DNA from: Ichthyophonus hoferi
Lineage: Eukaryota > Opisthokonta > Ichthyosporea > Ichthyophonida > Ichthyophonidae
DNA length: 30,239 nucleotides
Reading direction: 5' to 3'
Assembly (NCBI GenBank): GCA_002751075.1
Contig: NAOQ01000372.1
Coordinates: forward strand, 44,006-74,244
Below, piece after piece: positions 20,101 through 30,239 of this stretch. The stretch's first letter is position 1. Every line of letters begins with the position of its first letter. Position numbers and translations under genes: made by a program. Below the pieces are notes generated by a model that ran no database searches, was not told the DNA's origin, and saw nothing but the letters and a program-made list of their open reading frames with translations.

Positions 20101-21448
20101 CAGATCCAAGAAATGTCTAATCCTATCTTGAAAATGCTATATTATTCTTTCTTATATATGTCTCATTAGATAATTCACTACATGCAAACTAGGTATTGAT
20201 AAAGTACTTTAAAGCCACGTTCTTATCATATAAATAAATAAGACATAACAAAGCAAACATTGAATGCTTTGTGATAGTAATTCTTAATAAGTAATTCTGG
20301 TCATAACAAATAGTAAGGTATGGGCAGAAGACTTTTTTAATTCGATTATAGAGACGTTTGATGATAGCATTGAGCTGTAACTAACTAACTATATGAAGAA
20401 GCTTATTACTTCACATAGCCAGGACCACAGTTGTCTTGGCCTTACTATTCAATCTTACCTGAATACATCAAGGAAGCTGCCGATATAAACAAGCTCACAG
20501 AACTATGCAATGTCACCACATTACAATCACTGATTGAATGTCTATTCTGAATCACTAAATCCAGCCACCCTAATTGCCAATTCACATTCAGTTACTTTAC
20601 CTGCTACGCAAGGGAATTGACCAAATCCATAGGGGAGATGACAATGCATCTCTTAAGATGCCTGAGAACCACTGCCAATAAGTGTAATATATAAAAATAA
20701 TCTTAAGATATTAACCATCTACTCTGATGTAGACGTTGTAGCAGACCCTAGGACTTCATGCAGTACTTATGGCTATATTATCTATCTTTCCAGAAAACCA
20801 ATCAATTGGCTCTCAAAGAAGCAAAATATAGCCACACTATCCACCCTGGAGAGTTAGTATATTGCTATGTCAACTGCCCGTCAACAAATCTCCTACAATG
20901 TATCCCTTCTAGACTGTTTTAGAATTAGTACCAGATGTTAAATTACATGTTGACAATCAATCTGCTATATGGTTGACAGAGAAGATTTGCATCACTAAAG
21001 CTACCAGACACATTAAAGTCAGGTACTAGTACATTAGGGATTGTGTAACAAATGAGGAGGTTGAAGTTCTAGTATGCCCTAAAAACCTCATGGCTGCTGA
21101 CCGTTATATCAAATCAATATCACCAACTAACATCAAGAAGGCCAAGTTGCTGAGCAAAATGCATAAACCATGATTTTCCTGCACATCATACTCTGCATAC
21201 CATTTGCAAAGAGGTGCTGGTATCAATTGTTTTGCTTGGCAAACACAATTGCAAGCGATCACATTATTTGCTACAACTACCGACCAAATCATGTTATCAA
21301 GGTTCTTATGATCGTGGAACACCAACCGCAAAAAGATAACGATTTATACATTAAATTAAGCACACTATATACTGTAGTTCATATATATATATGTAAGGAA
21401 TCAGAGATTCCTATTTGGCTAAAAAGCCGTTTTTGAGGTCTAGAAAAT

Positions 21449-21570
21449 GTCAGCGGTCTCCTCGTCTATCTCCGTTAAGTCCTCGTCGTTTGTAAATTCA
21501 GATACTTCAGATACCTCGGAATTTACAAACGACGAGGACTTAAACGGATATAGACAAGGAGACCTCTGAC
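21449..21570. mobile_element. 122-bp foldback (palindromic) element with 7-bp target duplication
   Basis: The left arm at 21449-21499 and right arm at 21519-21570 are reverse complements over 51 positions, with three mismatches and one extra base, around a 19-base spacer (AGATACTTCAGATACCTCG). The ends read GTCAGCGGTCTCC and GGAGACCTCTGAC. Directly outside lie AGAAAAT at 21442-21448 and AGAAAAT at 21571-21577, which fits a 7-bp target-site duplication. It is more GC- and CpG-rich than its surroundings. It has the build of a foldback element or very small MITE moved by a transposase from elsewhere. The superfamily cannot be named: 7-bp duplications do not single one out. A short frame (ATG at 21448) crosses it but is probably incidental. 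Confidence 0.7.
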
Positions 21571-21577
21571 AGAAAAT

Positions 21578-22324
21578 TGCAACTGAGTGCAGTTCGAGAT
21601 GTCACTGATGACTATACCGCCAACTGAGTCTTTGGATCAATTTTCCATACAAGAACCCTTTCGGGTGATCTCGTTAATATTCTTCTTCAGTTCCGAATAT
21701 GGGGATTTTCTCAGTTACTTCTAAATATGTTAATTTGAATAAGCCGTTTAATTTTGATAGTAAGCCAAATGTGAACTAATGGAAATTTATCTTAGTAAAT
21801 AACATCCTATCAATGCTAACTATAGAGTTATTATATAAGCAAATAAGAAAGTCCTTTTAAGTTTCCAAGATAACCAATGCTAGCGTCCTGCACTTGCTTC
21901 TACATACACTGGATTCTTTTATTATTTCAAGTTGAAATTGATTAATTGATTCCAATTAGAATCAATCGCATACTAAAGCATAATCTTTTTAATATTACTG
22001 TGCCAATAACGTCGTCGATGTCGCGAGCTTATATAACTTGTAAAAAAAAAAAGGTTACGTGTTTCAAGGATTAGATACGCGGTTATAGCTTATTATTGTA
22101 GACAATGTTAGAATATAATTAATATTTTAAAATCTTAATCAGATGAGTAGTATCTATTTCTTTTTTTAACTCTGATAAAATATCTTGTTTTTAACAACCA
22201 ATCCAATTTTAATGTGAGATAAGGTACGTATTTCATTGGTTAACTATTTTGGGTCCGGTTCGGGATATAGAATTCTCAGGTCAGGTAGATTTAATGATAG
22301 ACGGGAATGAATGAATATTCACGA
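21578..22324. other. No gene seen (about 750 bp)
   Basis: AT-rich sequence between the foldback element and the second copia fragment. No open frame above about 60 codons, no RNA gene and no recognised repeat was found. A few higher-GC patches (near 21600-21720) may be old transposon sequence. Confidence 0.4.
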
Positions 22325-22345
22325 TATATATATTTTTTGAAAGAA

Positions 22346-23000
22346 GTTATATGTTGAATGACAGATGGGAAAATACTATCCCTTCAACAGTATTATAGCA
22401 TTAAAGTTTCTACATATTAATAAGTTAACAAGTAGTGGTGCTGTCTAACCGACTTCATTATAAATAATCTTACTACTGGAAACAATTAAGGTATTAGTGT
22501 ATCACTATACTAATAATAATTGATATCAAACCTGATACAATCAGAAGCGAAGAATGTTATATACAATATAGGTTTAGATACCTGAATTAATCAGAAGCAA
22601 AGAATGTTATGTAATACAACATAATATTGGATATATTTAGTGAGAACTGTTGGTTATTCTAGTTGTCTAAGTATAAAAGAAGTTAAGCTGTGCTGATATT
22701 ATTTACAGATCTGAACATGTAAACCACTAGAAATCTCTGAAGAAAACTCTAAGAGAGAAAAAAAAAGACCAGTAAGCATGAGTACTCACACATAGCATCT
22801 CGACAGCCTACTGTAACAGGTATGTAGATACATGTCAACAGAGCGTCTTTCTCCATAGATGACTACAAAGAGTCTAAAAGTTTTAACGGAAGATACGATT
22901 ACAGATAAACAGACTGAGTAACTCCATAACACAGCCGATTCGTCAATCTGGATCAGATCCAATTTTCTCTCTCTATAGATACGTAGTCTGTTTTGATAGG
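22346..23000 (+). mobile_element. Second, related Ty1/copia fragment: LTR-like part and start of gag side
   Basis: Fossil fragment. From about 22346 (TGTTGAATGACAGATGGGAA at 22352) to about 22836 the sequence behaves as an LTR. Its start matches copy A at 1883, its middle (22455-22650, with AAATAATCTTACTACTGGAA) matches the LTR-like part of the first copia fossil at 14050-14200, and it is followed at about 22838 by sequence matching the gag-side start of that element at 14228-14330. The order LTR then gag side agrees with the + strand. Nothing further inward was recognised. It is broken and incomplete, and old judging by the low similarity. Confidence 0.5.
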
Positions 23001-25480
23001 CACTATTACGGCGGAGATCTTAAATAAAATTGAGGGTCTCCATGCTCTGAGGCAATATACGTGATAGTACACTATCTCTTGTTTTTATAGATAGCTAGCA
23101 ATATTCAAATGAAATAAAAGGAAATTGATAGTCAGGCTGCATATCAGTTGTTAACATTTTCCTGCGCATATCATTAGCAGCATTATTAGTGAGGAAACTA
23201 GTCCGAGTATTTAGTGTATCTTATTTTACATATACCGAAAAGACATATCTATTTGAGTGTTAAAAACCGCATTGAAAAAATATATTTCAATGGAGAGTTT
23301 ATCTTGACCAACATAACCACAGAAAGAGTAAGATCAAGAGGCGTGAGCAATACAAAGTGTTGGCGAGCGAGTAAGTTTACACCGTTATTGTCGGTCTTTT
23401 ATATCACTGGTTCTACAATGTATAATCTGCAGAACCAGTGATACCTTGTGTGTAGTAGTATATCAGTTTGCAGAAAAACATACGGCAGCAATGGCACGTC
23501 TATTCCTATCAGCTATCATGGCCACTAGAAAAGGACAGTATGTGACATTGGATTATTATGTGATTTTAATGCAAATATATAAAAATAATGCAATTTTTCC
23601 AAGAACACAGTTACAGTGACAACGCAGAGAAGCTACATAAACTAAGTGATCTCAGTATTTCTTAATTACAATAGTCCGGCTGTTGAGGGAAAGATCTTTA
23701 ATCAAGCACAACTCCGATAAGTCCTCCATCCAGATTAAAGCTTATCAGCACCTGACATTCCAGTTTAAAAACATGTAAATCAATTGGTTTTACAATTAAT
23801 TTCTTTGAGAACAACTCGAAGAGTCAAATTAAACTTACCATTGGTTTTATGTTTCTTTTTGAGTTCGATTTTTCCGAGCAGATCTGCAAACCATTATTGG
23901 CGTACAAAAAGAGGAATTATCTTTGGGGCCATAATTTTGAATGAGATTATAAGATGATCTAATTATTGGCTAGGATTTTCGACCAATGTCATGCTCTCTT
24001 GTGTTTCTCAAGGACCCCTCGATTCCACATCGCCGAGGGTAACAGGAACAGGAGCTTATATGGCAACTAAATATATCATGCAGTGTAGTTTTCTTTTTAT
24101 ACATATTATAATGTTTATCTTTCTCTATTCCAGCAAGTTAATAGTAAGAGAATTAACTTATTAACTTTATTAGAAATATTAATATTGATAGAAACCAAGT
24201 ATTTTTTCATACATCATCGATGAGCATGTACCTGAGCCAACCAGGGACAAATGATGGCAGATAGTACATATGTTTCCATATACGCGTTTAATGCTCTTGA
24301 CGTTATAATATCTAAATATGCAAGAGGAAGTTATCTATTCTAGCATTATTTAAATCAATTAAACCATATCTAAAAAATCCGAACAGCAACAACTAACAAT
24401 CCCAGAATACGTCCATCCGGAGGGAATTTAGATTCCAGATGCACGACTAGAATCGCTCACAATGTTCATTTTCTTTTGACGATGCAAATAGGAGAGCTTA
24501 GATTTAGACGATCCAACGTCAATACAATGATCGACTCTCAAATAGATACAAGAGACTTAGACACACGAGATCCAAACCACTGATAAGGAATTGGTTTTTA
24601 CTTATCACCAATCAGCTGCTAATCACCAATCAAGTGCTAATAGATGAATAGAATCTGATTTCCATATTATCTTACCAAGAATCACACCTACCACTGGCCT
24701 ATTAGATAAAGGTAGGTAGTTAATGTCGAAAAACAAACTAAACGCATATTTTATTCAAAGCCGCCAATATAATGTGAAAATATAGATAGGACTAAGGAAT
24801 TATCCTTACCCAAGATCTCGGAATCCACCACTTACTGCATCACAATCATGGAGTTTCTTACTATTTAGTTATATATATGGTAAGATGAAAATAATTTTTG
24901 AATCATTATACTTCACTGAGTAAACACCTAATTATAGTCTGATCAGTCTGTACTCTACATGATTTATATAAATTTACGATAAAAATTATTGTTGATCTTA
25001 AAATTATGATTTTAAATATCTTTAAAATAGAATTAACCACACGTAGTTATTTCGTTATGTTTATAGGTTAGTTATTAATATTTTTTATGAAATAGTGTTC
25101 TAAACATAACATGGTACAGTAAAACCTGAAACATTTATATTTTACATAGTCAAAACAACACAACGTAATTATAGCAGGTGGCATACACACGTGGAAAATG
25201 TAATATGAACCAAATTGATCTATTTGGCTTTTTCGGTAGTTGGCAGTTGAATAATTACCGAGTTTTAAAAGTGGTGCTCACATAAACTGTCATAGTTATA
25301 ATGTTGATTATGAGGAGATAATATATAAGGAGAAGAATTTTTCTGTCTAAAAGAAATCATGCATATCCATATTTCACAGTTACTTTATTTTCCTAGTCTG
25401 GCAATAATTCACGTAAGTCCTCCCTGGCATGATCCGGATCGACTCACTACACAGTTATTAACACTACAAAGCTTTTTTTT
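23001..25480. other. No gene recognised (about 2.5 kb), probably decayed insert sequence
   Basis: The region has a somewhat higher GC content in patches (for example 24400-24560) than the introns upstream, and short open frames without motifs. It may hold the inner remains of the second copia fragment and the lost N-terminal part of the helicase pseudogene downstream. Neither could be shown. One hairpin lies at 23402-23443. Confidence 0.4.
23402..23443. repeat. Perfect 13-bp hairpin
   Basis: TATCACTGGTTCT at 23402-23414 pairs exactly with AGAACCAGTGATA at 23431-23443 around a 16-base loop. There is no T-run or coding context beside it. It could be a tiny inverted repeat element or a chance stem in old transposon DNA. 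Confidence 0.55.
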
Positions 25481-25481
25481 T

Positions 25482-26470
25482 TATAGCGGCACTGGCAAAA
25501 AAAGGAATACCTCGTATATCTATTTGTTATTATTTATTTTAGAATACAGTTTCCGAGCCAACATACCTTGGCAAACAAATTCTATAAACCAGAGACCCCT
25601 ATAATGAGAATGGCAACAACGATGCGTGTACTTAGAGCAAATTCATCAATCTAGTGGGTAAAATAAAAAACCCCCTTTACGACCACCTATTTAGGAAATA
25701 TCACGTGGCAACCCGCTGTTCCTCCTTCAACAACTTAACAGTACGTTGTGCTTGAGAAGGTAGTAGCCTTCCTGTGATTTTAATTAGACCGCGATCTTAT
25801 AAGCTTCATAGATTAAAAATGTTCATAAAAAACATCTAAATAAAACCAAACTATGTAATTGTTATTATCCCCACTCCCCACCCCGCTGCATGTTCGTCGG
25901 AAATATCCCAATGGGGCTTTTGTACAGGAGATATATATATATATTCCATATGGGAGTAATATAATAGGTGTAAAACCGGAAGGGTATTACGGAAAGCAAG
26001 GACTGTAAGCATAAAAAAAAAAGGGATCTAAATTGCTTAACGGCACCAAATAGAACGAGGTTTCAAACAATTCTTTCAACAGTTGATCTTTTTTTTTAGT
26101 TTCGAGCTCTCCTATACACATATTCACGTGTTTGACGAGGGATGCACACGAGAGAATGTGTATACATCGTTAACGTCGTCTGACTTAGTTATAGGAATCT
26201 TGTCGTATATTGAAAATTATAAAAAAAAATGTCAGAGCTCTAGACGTATCAAGAATCGTAAGGAAATAAAGGATTCAAAGTATCCAAACCTACACAATGT
26301 TGTATTATGCAAAAAGTAAGCCAATTCAAATGTTCAAAAAAATAGATGCAATTTGTCAGGCATGTTATCGTGATCCAAAAGATTTTTTTTATCTACCTAG
26401 CACGTGCTCGGTTTGCTTACATTTATTCGATCCTTTTTTTTCCACATCTTCTACAACCTCATTAATGTTA
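25482..26470 (+). pseudogene. DExH-box RNA helicase pseudogene (motifs I to III remnants)
   Basis: Four separate patches read as DEAH/DExH RNA helicase in the right order and strand. (a) 25482-25602 gives SGTGKKRNT, a damaged motif I (GxTGSGKTTQ), then FILEYSFRANIPWQT and NSINQRPL, matching the family's F(I/L)L(E/D)...IPCRI..TQPRR (motif Ia). The next bases give RMATTMRVLRAN, like VAERVAxERG. (b) 25915-25930 gives FCTG, as in motif Ib FCTTG. (c) 26095-26310 gives YTHIHVFDEGCTREN then SDLVIGILSYIENYK and YPNLHNVVL, like THIIVDEVHER..SDFLLGIL and NLKVVLMSAT (motifs II, III). (d) 26330-26415 gives FKKIDAICQACYRDP, then DFFYL, like the PGRTFPVKEFYL block. Motif I has lost its GKT, and motif II is altered. 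The pieces lie in different frames with stops between, so it is not functional. T-rich acceptor-like sites (25472-25486, 26090-26099) suggest a duplicated intron-bearing gene, not a retrocopy. It is not certain that all patches belong together. Confidence 0.45.
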
Positions 26471-26987
26471 TGAAAATAAGTATAATAACATAGAATTTAT
26501 ATAATTAAGTCAACTCACGTGTATGAAAAAAAAAAACAACCCCATTATCATCCACGAAATGCTTTTTCAATAACGAATGCATTCTTAGCATATTTTAATA
26601 GCAGTAAAATCTTGGCACACATCTATAAGAATCACAGAATCACATGCCCTATTCGAATTCCCATATATCACGCAAGACTAGTTGGCGCATTTGTATTGGT
26701 ATAAATTATTTTATCGACATCTAAATGGGTTCTCAGAAATTTATTAGCCCGAGAAAACATCAAGCGATATGTGGCCTATTTATACCCATAATGGGAATAC
26801 TTAAACTATATTTATATCTTAAAATTTTAATTTACATTTAGTGCATTGTTGCAACGTATGGTTATTTGATTGCGATAGATATCCAAGCCAACAAAGAAAA
26901 GAATATTTTACTATACTCTATGCTTATAATTGATATTATAGCTTTGGTTAGTCGAGTCCTAGTCGTTAGTACAATACAACAATAAAC
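26471..26987. other. 5' flank and 5' UTR of the two-exon gene
   Basis: No gene is seen. A 61-codon open frame at 26519-26704 has no recognised motif and could be further helicase debris. The last 40 bases before the ATG (GTACAATACAACAATAAAC) look like an A/C-rich 5' UTR. No clear TATA or CCAAT element was found at a usual distance. Confidence 0.4.
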
Positions 26988-29067
26988 ATGGCTCTAGCTG
27001 CAGCAGGACCAGCATTTCGACCTTGGGAGGATAAGCCCGTTATCACAACTCCAGGTTCCAAGCAAGAGGAACCATCTGCACACAATAGTCCAAATAATCA
27101 AATACACGATTTTTCAAACGGTCGAAGCATAAAGGAAGAGCAGCAACAACCAGTTATTAATGGGACCTCTGGGCCCAGGTCTGTAGTGAAAATTGCACCA
27201 AAAAATAGGAAAACAGTAATGGATGCCAACTTTCAGAATACGAACCATTTGAATCCTTATCATCAACACCCACACTCAACTCAAGTTTTACACGAAGGTA
27301 TTTCTCCTTATTCACCTGGTCGTGCTGTGCGTAAGAGAACTTCGCCTAGTTTCTCTTTACATACTCCTTTCGATCACATGACAGCTCTTGATAGAAGACG
27401 TAGATCACGATCTCTAGACCGTTCCTTAGAAAACACACTTTCCGCAGAAGATAGTAGTACTGTATGTTCTCCAGCTAATGAGCTAGGGAGTGTTGACTCA
27501 CCTATAAACGAAAGTAGTCATATTCAGGCTTCTCCTTTTGCGACCATTGACTTTAAAAAACCTTTTGAACAAGTTGACATTAAAGCTGGTAAGAGATTTG
27601 GCGTCAGTCTTGATGAATTGGACTTGAGATATAGAAAAGACAACATGTCCGGTGATGCTTCGCCAACACTTTCAACATCTCAATGTCCCGATGTTTCTTC
27701 ACCAAATTTTCTTTCCCGTTCAGGTTCCACATCTCTACTTCCTGTGCAAGGATCTGAATGCTCGACACCTCTCGATAGTAGAAGTTGCCTGCGTGGTAGT
27801 CAACATGGACTTACAGGACGTCCAAGTAATCATAGCAAAAAAGCAGAGACTAAGCTTCAATTTACTGACTTTGTCAAGAGGCATCGTATTTTAGACCACA
27901 AAGATGAAGCTGGAAAACCAATTTATCGTTTAACATTACCTATTCGTCGTATACAGGTCAGTGTTTTTGTGTGTGTGCGCCTTTTTTGTGTGGAGGAGAG
28001 GTGTTGCGAAAGTACAACTTAATATGTATTTGGATGTGTATTCGTTATTTTGTATTATTTCACGTACATTCTCTCTGTTGATAAAATATACTGTGGTTCT
28101 TGCTTATAATTTAACTTATTTTTACTTGTTTTTTTTTACGTTAACCTTTAAGTATTGTCAGTATTCACTTTTGTTGTTTGTTACATTTGTGTCAATTTAT
28201 GTTATAAAAACATATATGAACGAGTACATATATGAACAAGTATTATTTCTTGCACTTTATGCAACATAATTTCTCATACTTTATGTTCCTTCCCCACCTC
28301 ACCTCTCAACTAAACAGGACGAGAATGTTATTTCTCTCCACGGAAAATTCAACAAAGAACAACAAGAACGCAACTATTTGCACGATAATCGTCAATGTAT
28401 CAGTAGTGGCACAGCCCAGGCTTGGCTTCGTTCTATCTTTCCCGATACACTAAGTTATTCAGCCCCACGCCATCGCATTACAGGTTTATTAGGAACAGGA
28501 GGCGGGGTAGATGAGAACTCATCTATGAGATCCCACACAATTGGTAGTGTTACTTCCGATATGGCTATTCATAGTACTCAAGGAGAGTTAGTGTGTGACA
28601 CTAGGCAAAGGGCCTCGCAGAATGCACGTTTACCCAGTCATTATCGTAGTCATTCGTTCCCAGAGGCATACACAGGCTATCAGGTTCCTAATATTATGGA
28701 TCCTAGACATGGTGGGGTTGAGGGAGCGTCATCGCAGCTTGAAAACTCACTAGGATGCCTATCTCTTGCCCCCCAGAATCTACCAATGCCCCCTCATGCA
28801 GCGAGGCAGCCGCAGCCGCCCATTAGGGTCAACGACAATCCTATGGAGGGGTATGATGTTATGCCAACATCGTTACCTACAGCTACACGAGAATTTGGAA
28901 TGGCAAATAACCTAACTTTTGCTCCCTTTTCACGTGAAAGGGATACCGGGGTGAATGTAAACAGCAATGTAATGGGCTGGAGGAATACAGAAGCAGCAAG
29001 ATTGCTCGGTAGACGTTCTCCTGATCTGGCTAATGGTCGGCGCACTTGTACCAGTCGACCTTACTGA
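26988..29067 (+). CDS. Unrecognised 572-aa protein, Ser-rich with a central conserved-looking block, two exons
   Basis: Exons 26988-27956 and 28318-29067, with intron 27957-28317 (GTCAGT...AACAG, phase 0). The ATG at 26988 follows an A/C-rich leader and opens the longest clean frame in the window (323 codons). The product was not recognised. Residues 1-285 and about 385-572 are polar and rich in Ser, Pro, Asn and His, and look disordered. Basic RRRRSRSLDRS at 136-146 could be a nuclear signal or a kinase/14-3-3 site. The best candidate for a folded domain is about 290-383, spanning the splice junction: LQFTDFVKRHRILDHKDEAG, YRLTLPIRRIQ | DENVISLHGKF, then TAQAWLRSIFPDTL and RITGLLG. Pro-rich PPHAARQPQPP lies near 505-520. 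There is no signal peptide, membrane segment or catalytic motif. Reading exon 1 on past 27956 gives only 21 further residues of unlike composition, which supports the splice. A regulatory or scaffold protein is possible but is only inference. Confidence 0.8.
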
Positions 29068-29640
29068 GCTAGAGCTAATTTAGTGAATATAGTGTTATTT
29101 CTTATAAAGATGGTAATTTAGTATAAAAAATGCGCATTTAAACAGTAAGTTGAATACAATATACAATAATTCGCATATATTTAGGGTTTTCAAGGAATAT
29201 ATCCTTATACAGCTAACCAAAATTTTGTTTGAAAATTTAGATGCTAGATATAATAAATAGATATTAGATTACATATGTAGTATATAGTACATTATATTAA
29301 AAGGAAGTTACAATTTTAATGTAGCATATATATATATGTATTACATAATTGTATTTTGGCTTGTAGCTAAAAAAAAAAATGACTACCCAAAATACCATTT
29401 TGTTGTTTGATAAATAAATTATGTACAAGCATAAATTTTGGTATTTTACTTCTATTAGAGAAAAGCAACTGCGTTAACTGAAATTAAAAATAAAAGGAAT
29501 AAAAACCATTCAGAAAAAAATGCACATACTTGACTTGTATTCCTTCATTCTAAAGTATTTATGTTTTTCATGCTTTTATTCAGGGAGATACAATTTAGTT
29601 TTTACTCTTGATCTGAAAGAGAAAAGTCAACCTAAACTGA
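29068..29640 (+). other. 3' flank of the two-exon gene
   Basis: No gene is seen. AATAAA at 29413-29418, and further AATAAA-like words near 29490-29505, are candidate polyadenylation signals for the gene ending at 29067. The rest is AT-rich without structure that could be assigned. Confidence 0.4.
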
Positions 29641-29935
29641 CATTTCATTGCTGGTTAAATTAACTTACTGCATGCATAGTCGACAATTTGCAGGCGTAGC
29701 TACAGTTGCAAGTATCTAAGTAATTAATGCTAGGTTCTGAAGTAGTCTGTATATAAAATGATATATTTAAAAAGTATAAGAATGTTGTCTGAGACAGATT
29801 AGAGATTGTTGCTTCTGTGGTGATACTGAATAAAGGTTAAGCAATTTTTATCCTAAATTCTCCGCTTGCAATAGTCGGCTACCACTCTGAACATGGGTGA
29901 GATTGTTACTGCGCAGGCTGAGGTCAACATAGTCT
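29640..29935 (+). repeat. Dispersed LTR-like repeat, copy D (3' part)
   Basis: AAGTAATTAATGCTAGGTTC (about 29716-29735) and CCACTCTGAACATGGGTGAG (about 29882-29901) match the copy inside GT41 intron 3 (about 2382-2410 and 2754-2773), in the same orientation, but with about 150 bases between them against about 350 there. The copies therefore share ends but differ by internal gain or loss. Both may belong to the same LTR family as the copia fragments at 14 kb and 22.3 kb; that link is weaker. Confidence 0.55.
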
Positions 29936-30000
29936 GAAATATTTTAATTTCACACAAATGTCACCAACGCAATTTTGAACGATGAAATGGAAGGAATCAC

Positions 30001-30050
30001 TTTTTTTATTTATTTTATTTTATTTTTATTTTTATTTTTATTATTTAGTA
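30001..30050. repeat. (TTTTA)n microsatellite
   Basis: About nine TTTTA/TTTA units, starting with a short T run. It lies just past LTR-like repeat copy D and could be the remains of a tail or an ordinary microsatellite. Confidence 0.85.
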
Positions 30051-30169
30051 AAGGCACTCATACAGGATCGACACTCTATCTACTGGATAGTTATTAATGT
30101 TATGTTAATATATGTTGTTTTCTTACTTTAATAATAATATAGTATACTACAAGGAAATACATGCTAATA

Positions 30170-30196
30170 ATATATATATATGCATACATGCATACA

Positions 30197-30227
<31 letters not shown>

Positions 30228-30239
30228 CATACATACACA
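30170..30239. repeat. (ACAT)n microsatellite at the window edge
   Basis: Short (AT)n, then GCATACAT words, then about twelve units of ACAT run up to the end of the window, so the full length is not visible. Confidence 0.95.

Larger units (their letters stand above)
13985..21360 (+). mobile_element. Ty1/copia LTR retrotransposon fossil, heavily broken
   Basis: Fossil element on the + strand. An LTR-like segment lies at about 13985-14215 (AAAAGGGATAACAATTTATACA), followed at 14219-14238 by a primer-binding-site-like GGTATTGACAGAGC. Remnants then appear in copia order: gag side (about 14230-16450), protease (about 17160-17400), integrase (about 17680-18400), reverse transcriptase (from about 19019, with LDKMSWLTAMHNERASINEF) and RNase H (about 20740-21110, with NQSAIWLTEKICITKATRHI). 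A short match to the LTR start recurs at about 21315-21360 (AAAAAGATAACGATTTATAC). Protease-integrase-RT-RNase H order separates copia from gypsy. It is far from whole, with many breaks (well over ten) in all parts, so it looks old. Outer ends are uncertain. It contains the N gap and, near its 3' end, abuts a foldback element. Confidence 0.8.

Noticed and set aside
26083-26319. Resemblance to a kinesin motor (VFDEGCTRENVY like VFxxxxTQEEVY)
   Set aside because: The DExH helicase reading explains more: motif order with the patches at 25.5 and 25.9 kb, the SDL..GIL spacing, and the following NLHNVVL.
28794-29045. 83-codon minus-strand open frame
   Set aside because: It is the antisense of exon 2 of the two-exon gene, which has the better-supported frame.
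1-30239. tRNA, rRNA and CRISPR
   Set aside because: No tRNA B-box with matching arms and no rRNA segment was recognised. The repeats present are tandem without unique spacers and lie in introns.

Overview
This is a eukaryotic nuclear window: AT-rich, intron-dense, full of simple repeats, with decayed Ty1/copia retrotransposon sequence and one assembly gap (N, 16460-16996). The standard genetic code fits. The lineage cannot be fixed from sequence alone. About 19 GT-AG introns in one 11.8-kb gene, copia elements and a membrane-anchored GT41 enzyme are compatible with an alga or other protist, but this is only a guess.

Layout. (1) 1-12.2 kb, + strand: one gene, rebuilt by hand as 20 phase-compatible exons (387..12184) that give a continuous 666-residue protein. 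It has a basic N-terminus, one transmembrane segment, TPR repeats and a complete GT41 (OGT/SPINDLY-type) glycosyltransferase domain. Its introns carry micro- and minisatellites, several of which contain copies of splice-site sequence, and intron 3 holds a decayed LTR-like repeat. (2) 12.2-14 kb: no gene seen. (3) About 14-21.4 kb, + strand: a heavily broken Ty1/copia fossil with protease, integrase, reverse transcriptase and RNase H remnants in order. It contains the N gap, which is flanked by an exact 163-bp duplication that looks like an assembly artefact. (4) 21449-21570: a 122-bp near-perfect foldback element with 7-bp flanking direct repeats. (5) About 22.3-23 kb: a second, related copia LTR and gag-side fragment. 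(6) About 25.48-26.47 kb, + strand: a decayed DExH-box RNA helicase pseudogene with motif I, Ia, Ib, II and III remnants in the right order. (7) 26988-29067, + strand: a two-exon gene for an unrecognised 572-residue protein. (8) 29.07-30.24 kb: 3' flank with a copy of the dispersed LTR-like repeat and two microsatellites.

The two intact genes show no sign of working together; this is ordinary eukaryotic gene spacing with transposon and pseudogene debris between them. The main points of interest are the predicted membrane-anchored, possibly lumenal, GT41 enzyme, the minisatellite that re-iterates a 5' splice site in the same gene, and the foldback element.
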